Assembly: GCA_047967505.1 (NCBI GenBank) | Contig: CM106541.1 | From: Dipteris shenzhenensis | Lineage: Eukaryota > Polypodiophyta > Polypodiopsida > Gleicheniales | Direction: 5' to 3' (one strand) | DNA length: 64,000 bases | Part shown: piece by piece, positions 55,996 to 64,000 of the stretch | Position numbering within the stretch: position 1 is the stretch's first letter | Layout of the letters: each line of letters starts with the position of its first letter | The notes under the pieces: generated by a model | Told to the model about the DNA's origin: nothing | Seen by the model: the letters and a program-made list of their open reading frames with translations, nothing else | Database searches by the model: none | Translations under genes and position numbers: made by a program

Positions 55996-57397
55996 CTTAG
56001 ACATAAAAGATTCATATAGACCAAGCCTTTTATATGTTGATGAGAGGGGCAATAGGACAGATCTATTGCCCCCATATCATCAGGTTATAGCTTGCTACCC
56101 AAATATTGCAGGAGGTTGATGTCAGCTATGATCTTCCAAACAGTCCTCCAAGATGTTTGATGGTGCTGTTTAGAGGGAAGTGTGGGATCATGGATCTCAA
56201 GATGCATAATTGACTGCACACATACAAGGTAAACAAGTGAGACCATTTCTACTTGAACCATGCCACCTCTCTGAAAGCTAGGCTACCATCCCCAAAGTGC
56301 CACTTCTTCTCTCTTGTGGAGGCAAAGTGAAAGCCCAAAAGGGCCAAACGTGGGAACCAACCACACCTCTAGAGCAAGAGAATACGCGTTCGGAATCTCT
56401 AGGTAGTTCTGCAATTGGGCATATGTTTCTTAGAGTGGAGCCTTGGACCTAGAAGCTGAGAGAACAAGCCAGGCTGCTTTGAAGAGGCGGTATCCTTCTG
56501 GGTGATCCAACCAAGAGGAGGAACCTGCAGCCTAAGGGTGGAGGAAGGCTCAGCCTAGGGGTTAGGATGAGCTCTTGGATAGTGAGTTGATAGATGACAC
56601 GACTATTTTTTTGGATGCCACGCCACAGACACTCACTTCATTCAGGACAACTTTGGATTATTTTGCACTGCAGCAAAGGCTCACATTAATTGGAATAAAT
56701 CCAATGGTTTCTGGATTAGTGATGAGGAAACTCCAGACTGGGGTAATGATATAGGGTTCACTTGGATTCTAGGGGGTGTTTCAATTAGATACTTAGGATG
56801 CGAGGTCAGGTTGGGGATCTTTCCAACACAGAAATTTGCTATTGTGTTAGAGAGTATCAGGAGGAATTTCATTTTTTGGAGTTCCGCTAAACTTGACCTC
56901 GCATCCAGGCCAGTGGTTGTGAACCGGTACTATTGGCTACTGTCTGGTTGTCTACTCTTGCTGGTGCAGATCTAGAGGTTGTATCGCTCAACTCATGAGA
57001 CCTATCAGGAAATTTCTTTGAAGTGGGTTAGATGGCACCTCAGATTTTGTAGTTAGGGTGGATTGGGAGACTCTCATTCTCCCCACAAGGGAAGGAGGCC
57101 TCAATATTATTGATCCGTACTTGCAGTGTATGGCCTTGCTCTGCAAGTTCGTAGTATGAGAACTGATGCCTGGACATGAGCCTTGGAAGGATTTTTTCTT
57201 ACGCAACATTTAGTCTTGCATACCATCCCATGGGGGAGATTGGATAGACAGCTCCAGATGGATTTTTACTTCAACCCATCTTAGATCTCCCTCTTCCCCT
57301 CTCATGGCTGCCATTCTGAAAGCTTGGGGCAGCTTCAAAAACACTCTTCGGAGAGTTCCACCCCTCCTCTCGAGAAGAGATAGACAGGAAGTCAATC

Positions 57398-58045
57398 ATG
57401 TGGAATGACTCGATACTAGATGAGCACGGTAGATTACTAGGAGCGTCACATTATATGCAGTGGTCTAGGTGGGAGAGGGGACCCACTTCTACAATAGGTG
57501 CCTGGAAGGCATTTAGCCAGCTTCCAGAGGATCAAAGACTCACTTTTGTTGGCCATCTCAAAGGGAGTGCAGTCAAGATGCAACAGATAGAGGCAGCCAT
57601 ATTAGCAGAGTGGATAGATACAGATGAGTTGCCGGTCACAGAGTCTACGTGGTGGGGAGCTTTCATGAGGATGGATATTCCTTTACAAGTCATAGCCTTG
57701 CAGGATGCACTTGAGGAGACCCTGGTCTTTGATGTTCAGTTGGCAGGCAAACTACTCAAATCTTCAGGTGATATTCTTTTGGAGGTTGCTTCCAGCCTGT
57801 TAGGATTGCAGGTTACATGGAGTGGGGCACGGATTCACAGTGGTATCTTGATCCGTATGGTGGTTCCCCCATTAGGTTCTTGCAGTGGGACCCTGGGGAA
57901 TGGGAATGGATTGACAAAGGGCGCCGAGAGAAGAGCATCCTCTTCTTTCGTTACACAATCAGAAATGCCAGGTGACTTCAGCTCAGTAGTAGAGGTTGGC
58001 GGCCTTCCAGAGCTCCACATTGGGACTCTTTTCGGATTCTTGTAG
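57398..58045 (+). pseudogene. LINE ORF2 segment after the RT
   Basis: An open frame of 215 codons begins with text equivalent to WNKLFVDDLGRLGYSRYI in the LINE at 12200-12415. It includes a helical Q-L-P-E-D-Q-R block and W-I-D-T-D-E-L. It is part of the ORF2 linker between the RT and zf-RVT. The last about 60 residues appear shifted relative to homologous text. Confidence 0.6.
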
Positions 58046-58074
58046 AGATACACAAGAACTTTTGGAGGAGGATC

Positions 58075-58500
58075 TTGAATAGAAAGATCACTCTTTTCTT
58101 TTGGATTTCTAATCATGGAGGGATTGTAGTGAACGTGTGGAGATCCAAGTTTGGGGCTGACCCTACTTGTCCTCGATGCCACATAGCAGTTGAGTCAGTT
58201 CAGCATTGCCTTTGGGAGTGTAGACAGGCGAGGACGATTTGGAAGGGTGTTGCTAGGATTCTTTGTATTTCTCATAGAGCACCCTTCTTCATGACCTGGG
58301 GATCAGTGGCATGGTTATCTCTCACTGGCCTTCATGTGTTTTTCAAGGGACGTGACTCAAATTCTGTCTTCATTATACGACGACACTCTGTGGACTCTTG
58401 TTCCCTTCAAGATGTTCCTTTCACTCCTTTCAGAACTGCTCATACGTCGGTAGACACATCATGGGAGATTCTGGCAAGCATTACAACATGGCGAATATAG
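58075..58500 (+). pseudogene. LINE zf-RVT domain
   Basis: An open frame of 141 codons has CPRCHIAVESVQHCLWEC and RTIWKGVARILCI, the best-preserved copy of this zinc-binding domain in the window, followed by WEILASITTWRI, after which a stop ends the frame. Confidence 0.75.
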
Positions 58501-58849
58501 AGGGCCAGATGTACGGAGGCAATGGAGTATTCATAGGTTCATCCTTTCCAGTCTATGGCCAATATATGGACTGATACTATACATACTCTCATGGGCTAGT
58601 GCCAGAAGGGCTATCTTCATCAGAGTTTGGAGAGAATCTCCCTTCTTCTCTGAGTCTTCTTCAGGGTTGAGGTGACATTTTCAGCCTCCACCTCGATTTT
58701 TGTTAGCTCTTTTTGAGCTGTTTATTTTCTTCTCATGCATGGCATGTTGTACTCCCGCATTAGAGCTTGCTCTTGCGGTTTTCAATCATACTTAATGAAG
58801 TGATGTTTTTGGGAAAAACAAAAGAATGGATTGAATCCGTCCTTCAAGT

Positions 58850-60055
58850 GCTTTTGAGAGTATATTCATATTTCCCTGCAGTTGGCCTTGTAGGTTTTTG
58901 ACTCCGGATTGCTTCCCCAATTGCTCAGTCGTGGCTTACTTGTATGATCCCAAAAGGGGGAGATAGTCGGATATTTGCTAGTGGCGCCCGATTACCCTTT
59001 TTGGACACTACTTATGAAATCTTAGATAAGATCTTGAGCTTGTGGTTGCACCCCCATCTTACTAATATTATCCATTATGCTCAAACAAATTTTGTTCATA
59101 GCTTAACATCCTAGACAAGATTTTCACCTTGGGCAAGGGAAGAGTCTCAGCCAATTGCATTCCTTCTCTTTGATTTCGAGAAGGCTTACAATAGGGTGGA
59201 GTGGCCTTTTTTGGAGGGCACCATGCAGAAGATGAGCTTCCCAATGCGCTAGATTTGAGGGATCTCTGCTTTGTATACAGGGAGAACCAGTCAAATGCTT
59301 ATCAGGGGCCATGCAGAGAGGCATTTCCTCAGGGCTGCCCTTTAGCTCCATCTCTTTTCATCTTTAGGCTTTGGGCTACTTTCTGTGCTCCCAAACGGTT
59401 CGCCTGATAGGGATGCACCCCCTAATTCAACAGGAGGAGGGAGCTACTAGACTCAGAGTTTGTTGATGATTCAACTCCCTTCTTGTGGAGGGCTTAATAG
59501 AGAGTATAGAGGGAGTCTATGCTGCCCTTGAGGGGTCACAACAACTGAGGAGAAAATTCAAGAGATCTTAGACCCGAGGGACTCTCCTGAATCTTGGTGG
59601 ATCTCATGAGGTCAGACAACGAGGTACTTAGGTTGTCAGTTGGGCATTGACATTTCAGCACAGCTACAGAGTGTATGGTGCAAAATTTTGTATTGGAGCT
59701 CAGTCAAACTCTCCCTAGCGGGGTGAGGCCTTGTGGCCAACCTAGGTCCTCTTGCACTAAGTCCTTGTTGTAGCCTAGTGATGGGAGGCCACTAAGTCCC
59801 ACCAGCAGCCACCCTCATTGCCATTTAGGAGATGTTATCTACATTTTGCATGCCACATGGGAGCGAGGCACGATGGGATCTCGGACGGTCGTTGAGAGGC
59901 GGGCATGGCACGTTTCTGCAAGACTTGGCTTGCAAGCGTCTTCTATGCATTCATAGAGCGAGGTATTCGCTACATGTATATTCCCGGACCCTAGTTGTTG
60001 GCTTCTCAATTACTTATAGGCAGCGAGCTGGGTTCTCTCAAAATTGATAGTCAGT
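58850..60055 (+). mobile_element. Second LINE fragment in tandem, RT and 3' end with deletion
   Basis: Decayed RT text (ITLF, TLGKGRVSANCIPSL, FPQGCPLAPSLFIF at about 59325) is followed by FVDDS-like text near 59460 and, after a jump near 59770, by WERGTMGSRTVVERRA (59850-59900). This matches WERGTPGSRVTIERRT of the LINE at 32790. It lies head to tail behind the LINE ending at 58830. Confidence 0.6.
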
Positions 60056-60439
60056 GTTTTCCTTTTTTTATCCTTTTTCCCATTATTAGCACCACACAGA
60101 TTTCTGATTTGTATGGTTATTTTTTTCTCAATCATTAGTAGAAAGTTCTTTCCTTCAGGAGAAAAAAGATGATGGATAGCGAAGACCCTCCAACTGAAGT
60201 TTCCCTTTTACAAAAAAATCTCATAGATTACCACTCATTTGACAAACTACCATGGTAGAGGATCAGAGTAGTGGGGAAGTAGGGGGGAAGTTTCAAGATA
60301 TTGAACCACATTGAGCTAAAGGGAGTGCATAGTGGCAGCTATAGCTCTAGAAGATCCTCCCCATCAAATACGCCTAGAGGGACACTAAAGAGTAGTTTTG
60401 GACTGCCTAGACGTGGCGGTCTACACACACTTTATTTTT

Positions 60440-60900
60440 GAGAAAAGGAGTGCTCGTTATAAAAGCAATGTACATTCATAACTTTCCCAAAAGGGAGCAA
60501 CTACTACTGGAAAGCTGGAATCAGTGATAAACCTCTTCCAGTTGGGTTAGAGAAAGGTCTCCAAGGAATTGGGCACCTTGGAGAGACTGGAACAAAGAAG
60601 AGCGAAAGAAAGTATAAACATCCACCCAAGAATGCCCGTATAGCCAAATTTACAAGCATGATATGATGCCCATAGGGCCTGGTAGCACACAAGTAAAAGA
60701 ACTAGCATAATCTAGTGTGGAGGCATATCTACCAAACAACCAAAAAGGCCTGCCAAAGGAAAATCTTGGAAACACGAGCATGAAGAGAAGCTGTCAATCT
60801 GCGTAAAACATCACGAGCAGTAGAATAGGTTTAGAGAAGATGCAACACGACCTCCCTCAGAAGCGAGAATGTAGGGCAAGCCGAGGAAGCAATGCACCGC
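60440..60900 (-). mobile_element. LINE 3' fragment
   Basis: The plus-strand text GTACATTCATA...AAAGGGAGCAACTACTACTGG, TTCCAG(T/C)T(G/A)GG and GGCATATCTACCAAACAACC parallels 51893-52300 closely. The minus-strand frame near 60755 gives FPRFSFGR-like text. Further right (to about 61060) no motif is seen. Confidence 0.55.
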
Positions 60901-61079
60901 AGCCAACAAAGAACCTATAGGCAATGCTCCTACCAAACAGCACCACATTGCTTGAGAGGATGTTTATTGTACCATATGCGTGAAGACAAGTCTTCCACTA
61001 AGCAAGAGACTTGTCAAGATGCGAGAAATGATTACCATGCCCCTAAATCAACTTGCTGCAAAACTAATATACGGTAAGC

Positions 61080-61206
61080 TTTTTTAGCTGAAAAAATTTC
61101 TCATAAAGAGGTAAAAAACAACCAAGATTGAGGCTGAAAGTGCCATCTCAACCGTGTCGAAGTCTCAAAGAAGAAGGTGGAGCCCCTCCATTCTCTAAAG
61201 AACGTA
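61080..61206 (-). mobile_element. Bare LINE 3' end
   Basis: A T-run at 61080, then TTTCTCATAAAGAGG and GATTGAGGCTGAAAGTGCCA, matching the ORF2 end and 3' UTR of the 17424 and 38246 copies. It is joined at 61207 to the truncated LTR element. Confidence 0.6.
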
Positions 61207-61848
61207 CTGTGGGAGCCATGTATTGGCATTGATAGGGTCTAGTTATCAGGCCTGGCATATGAGTTCCAAGATGTTGGTGCATTGGTCTTCTAGACCTTTG
61301 AGTTGTTCATGCATCCATGCTGAGACATGAGCCTCTGAGTCATGTTTGGGACGTAAAGCCATGTGAGTGCTCATCAGTCCCAACCTCTAAACCATGCTCA
61401 TACTTCAACCTCTGAGTTGGGATGAAAGCCATGTCTAGTTCAGACATTACACAGTTTAGTAAAACTGTCATTGTCATGTTCTGTCCTTGGTTCCATTCCA
61501 GTAATCTCTCACCTTGCCTTCATGGGGGGGTGTTAGAGCATGAAGCCAAGATGAGTCAGTTTGGTGTGTTCTAGTGTGAGTTCGAGTCTAGTGTGTCCTA
61601 TGGATGCCACGTGGAGTTATCCCATATGCATAGGTGTTCATATGTGTGTGTGTGCTCTTATATAAGAGCTGTATTTGTCTAGTGTCAAATCAATATAGTA
61701 TCAAGGTACAAGCACTTTGATCTACATGTACTTTCATTTTGTCATTGCTTAGTCATTTCATTTCCAGTTCATTATGTCTCTCATTGAGTATCACTGTCTC
61801 TCTCCCTAGCCTACCCTTTCTCTCTCCCTTCTCCACCATGTGCCTTCA
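61207..61848 (+). mobile_element. Truncated gag-only LTR element (copy 4): 3' region and LTR
   Basis: TACTGTGGGAGCCATGTATT at 61207 enters the noncoding 3' region seen in copies 1-3. The purine tract CATGGGGGGG precedes an LTR at 61531-61848 (TGTTAGAGCATG...CCTTCA). The 5' LTR, leader and gag are missing. Confidence 0.8.
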
Positions 61849-61904
61849 ATTAGAAGGGGAGGCGAGTTACTGAGTCAAGCACCATACCTCAGTGCTTCCC
61901 TAAA

Positions 61905-62095
61905 ACTGATGTGAGGAGGTGGGGCACAGTGGCCTGATGGATAAGATGATTGTTTTCATGCTTAAAAGAGATCCAAGGATTAGCCTTTTGATATTTTGAC
62001 AGCTTGGCTTCCCTAAAAATGATGCGAGGAGGTGGGGCAGAGCAGCCTGATGGATAAGATGATCGTTTTCATGCTTAAAAGGGATTCAGATATTT
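61905..62095 (+). repeat. Tandem pair of possible tRNA-derived SINE heads
   Basis: TTCCCTAAAA(C/A)TGATG(T/C)GAGGAGG and GGCCTGATGGATAAGATGAT occur twice, about 120 bp apart (61900 and 62014). GGCCTGATGGATAAG closely resembles the D-arm and A-box text of plant tRNA-Arg (GGCCTAATGGATAAG). No clear B box (GGTTCGAATCC) is found, so a complete SINE is not supported. Confidence 0.4.
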
Positions 62096-62425
62096 CAAGA
62101 TAAGAATGGAGTGGTTTAATCTCTTCTTAATGTGCTTGTAGATATGGCCACTATTAGAATTATAGATATAATTCAGCAGTGACCAGTGTAATATAATAAG
62201 CTAGTTAGGGGCACTTTTCCCTCTTTAAGAGGTTTTTCCGCCTAACCGCAATTAGTTCACTAACTATGGTTAGTGACTACTAAGGTTTTGTCACTAGGAC
62301 AAAACCTTATCTCTCTCTCATTGAGTTGTACTCTACACACTCTACTATTGCAACTAAGTTTTCAGCTTCCAAGCTTCCAGCTCTCACCCTCTCTTGCTCT
62401 TTCTCACTCACCATTCTCTCACATT

Positions 62426-62437
62426 TGGTATCAGAGC
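62426..62437 (+). promoter_or_regulatory. Primer binding site of the copia element
   Basis: TGGTATCAGAGC two bases downstream of the LTR end ACA. Complementary to initiator methionine tRNA. Confidence 0.9.
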
Positions 62438-62500
62438 ATTAGATCCAGCTCCCTACGCATTCTCTGTTGAGCTCCAACTACAACCTACTACACCTCGTCC

Positions 62501-62913
62501 GTACAGTCCGTACGACTGTACGGAATCCTACCGTACCAAATCGTACTTGCGTCAAACGTTGCGTCCGTACAACTCGAGCTGTCTGTTCATCACCGTACGT
62601 TCCGTACAGCAAGTACTGCATGCATGTACATGTTGGTACCGTACCTGCGCGTACACACTGTACAATAGGTATCCGTACCTGTTTTCGTACAGGTTCTATT
62701 TCAATACAACGTACTACTCCGTCGTACAGCACCGTACAAATCTGCGCCGTACAGCGTCGTGCAGATTTGCTCGCCGTACCTCGCCATCCGTACTCCGTAC
62801 AGCACCGTCGTCCGTACTCCGTACATTCGCACAGTCATCCGTACAACGTACGAATTCTGTACCTGACAATTCCGTACACTGAGAGTTCCATACTGTCAGC
62901 TCACTATCCGTAC
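62501..62913 (+). repeat. GTAC tetramer array in the copia leader
   Basis: I count 30 GTAC tetramers in 413 bp, most as CCGTAC(A/T/C), with irregular spacing of 6-37 bp. Random sequence would give about 1-2. Because GTAC is its own reverse complement the array reads the same on both strands. Long chance ORFs (62394-62882, 62467-63000 and two on the minus strand) arise from it and are not considered coding. Confidence 0.95.
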
Positions 62914-63423
62914 ACTTCTGCTGCAGGCATTCTGTGCAGAGTTTTACTTCTGCAGGTACTCGAGCAGTTAGTTTTTTGGGCAGGCTTTGTTTGCAGATAG
63001 CCATCATTTGGCTGTATTTTTGGAAATACTTTTGGAGCTTTGACAGACACATTACAGATTTGGAGCTTTTGCAGACAGATCTACAGATCTAGTCTAAAAT
63101 TTGGGGCTTTTGTTCAGAAATTGCAGATTTGGGGCTTTTAGTAAATCTGCCCCTTTCTGGTTGCAATTTCAAGCCTAATTTGGGGCTTTTGTGTTGGGAG
63201 AGCAATTTTTGGAGTTTTCAGTTCATACTGCCTTTCTTGGAGTGTTTTGCAGCACTTTTGGTAAAATGGAGAGTTTTTTATGCTTGGACAGATTTCTGAC
63301 AGTGCAAGTACAGAAATCTAAGTTGCATTTACAGCCCGTGCTTGGCTGTATTTTTGGGAGTTGTGCATTTCATTCCCAGTAAGGGAATTCAGTTTTGTAT
63401 CTGCTTCAATCTCTTTCTCAAAT

Positions 63424-64000
63424 ATGGCCCATCAAAATCAGAATGACTTCCAGTTCGGTGGTCTTTCACAGGAAGACAAGTTGGATGGTACCAACTACTC
63501 CCTCTGGAGTTTCATGGTATGCAATATTCTGATTTCTCGCAATTTATGGGATTATGTCAATGCGGATGACCAGCAGATATTGCACCTGCTACCCCTCCCC
63601 AGCAAGGAGGTGGAAGAGGTCGTGCACAGGGTGCAGCTGCAGGACAAGTTGTTGGTGCAGCTACAGTCACTACTCCAGAGCAGAAGAGATGGGATTCACG
63701 GGATGCCTTAGCTTTGTCATGCATCTCTCTTTCAGTGAAAAGATTTATCATTCCGCATATCCAGTCGTGTAAGACCTCCAGGGCAGCGTGGGATATTTTG
63801 GAAAGCATGTATGCAGCTCGGAATGATGCAAGGGTATCTTTCTTGAAAAGAAAGTTGAGTAATACACATATGGAAGAGGGTGACTCCATGTCAGTCCACC
63901 TCACAAAGCTACAGGATCTCAGAGAGCAATTGTTAAACATAGATGAAATTATTCCTGATTCAGAGATGATTACGACCACTCTGAATTCTCTTCCTGAGTC
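63424..64000 (+). pseudogene. Copia gag, frameshifted, incomplete at window edge
   Basis: ATG at 63424 begins MAHQNQNDFQFGGLSQEDKL, then DGTNYSLWSF and NLWDYVNADDQ (UBN2 N-terminus, DUF4219-like). Near 63573 the frame shifts by one. The continuing frame has a Gly/Gln/Ala-rich insert (QQGGGRGRAQGAAAGQ) and then WDSRDALALSCISLSV, AWDILESMYAARNDARVSFL and LTKLQDLREQLL to the edge. The Gly-rich insert between the first two gag blocks is unusual. Confidence 0.75.

Larger units (their letters stand above)
56570..58830 (+). mobile_element. LINE 3' half (RT active-site region to 3' end)
   Basis: The plus strand gives LIDDTTIFLDATP at about 56592, corresponding to the Y/F-A-D-D catalytic block. Then come WILGGVSIRYLGCEV, WDSILD-type text at 57398, WERGPTSTIGAWKAFSQLP, the zinc-binding domain CPRCHIAVESVQHCLWEC (58170-58225), and a Trp/Pro-rich end at 58680. 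It is the plus-strand counterpart of 17355-20340 and shares its 3' UTR (TGTACTCCCGCATT, CATACTTAATG). It is 5' truncated and frameshifted in several places. Confidence 0.8.
62131..64000 (+). mobile_element. Ty1-copia retrotransposon, 5' part, running off the window
   Basis: An LTR (start near 62131-62137, end at 62423, ...CTCTCACA) is followed by a canonical primer binding site, an exceptional GTAC-rich leader of 1 kb, and a gag starting at 63424. The LTR start is approximate because the 3' LTR is outside. This element is a different lineage from the gag-only family. Confidence 0.75.

Noticed and set aside
57835-58182. Minus-strand frame of 115 codons
   Set aside because: It is the antisense shadow of the plus-strand LINE ORF2 segment, whose zinc-binding domain fixes the coding strand.
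62394-63000. Overlapping open frames of 162 and 177 codons, and others of 84 and 112 codons on the minus strand
   Set aside because: All arise from the GTAC-rich leader, where stop codons are rare. They have no family motif, overlap each other, and lie between primer binding site and gag.

Overview
This window is nuclear DNA from a land plant with a large, repeat-rich genome. Its only cellular gene is on the + strand. Five exons (10827-11024, 25437-25658, 42917-43090, 43371-43579 and 52424-52609) join in frame and encode most of the first WD40 beta-propeller of IFT121/WDR35, a subunit of the intraflagellar transport complex A. Flowering plants and conifers have no motile cilia and lack IFT genes. 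The source should therefore have swimming sperm: a fern, lycophyte, bryophyte, cycad or Ginkgo. Introns of 14.4, 17.3 and 8.8 kb filled with retroelements favour a big genome (fern, cycad or Ginkgo). The sequence does not decide further. The first coding exon was not found and the 3' exons lie beyond the right edge.

Almost everything else is transposon sequence inside the introns. LINEs of an L1-like plant type (DUF4283/zinc-knuckle ORF1, AP endonuclease, reverse transcriptase, zf-RVT C-terminus) dominate: 1-2060 (-), 8541-9600 (-), 11940-13860 (-), 17355-24950 (-, a chimera of two elements), 26150-27480 (+), 30100-33020 (+), 35810-41350 (-, interrupted), 49680-51880 (-), 51893-52310 (-), 56570-58830 (+), 58850-60055 (+), 60440-60900 (-), plus several bare 3' ends. 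All carry stops or frameshifts. The best preserved part is the ORF1/endonuclease half at 20345-24250.

A second theme is a family of short LTR elements (36960-39599, 45630-47127, 53190-55995, and a truncated copy at 61207-61848). They have about 315-420 bp TGTTAG...CCTTCA LTRs, an initiator-Met-tRNA-type primer binding site and a purine tract. Their only coding capacity is a copia-type gag with a CCHC knuckle. Two copies have perfect 5-bp target duplications. They look like gag-only non-autonomous retrotransposons (TR-GAG-like). Other copia pieces lie at 15480-16090 (-), 27888-29815 (-) and 62131-64000 (+, running off the edge). Gypsy-like relics lie at about 47226-47890 (+) and 48600-49450 (-).

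The most unusual signals are these: a leader with 30 GTAC tetramers in 413 bp behind the primer binding site of the right-hand copia element, with a smaller GTAC cluster in the leader of a different element; ATGA stop/start overlaps between ORF1 and ORF2 in two LINEs; a long C-rich/G-rich minisatellite where a LINE 5' UTR should be; LINE 3' ends abutting dinucleotide arrays; a tandem array of about 550-bp units at 2396-3775; and a perfect 31-bp inverted repeat at 36153-36261. Long stretches at 3780-8300, 33020-35800, 41350-42900 and 43600-45600 hold no recognisable gene.
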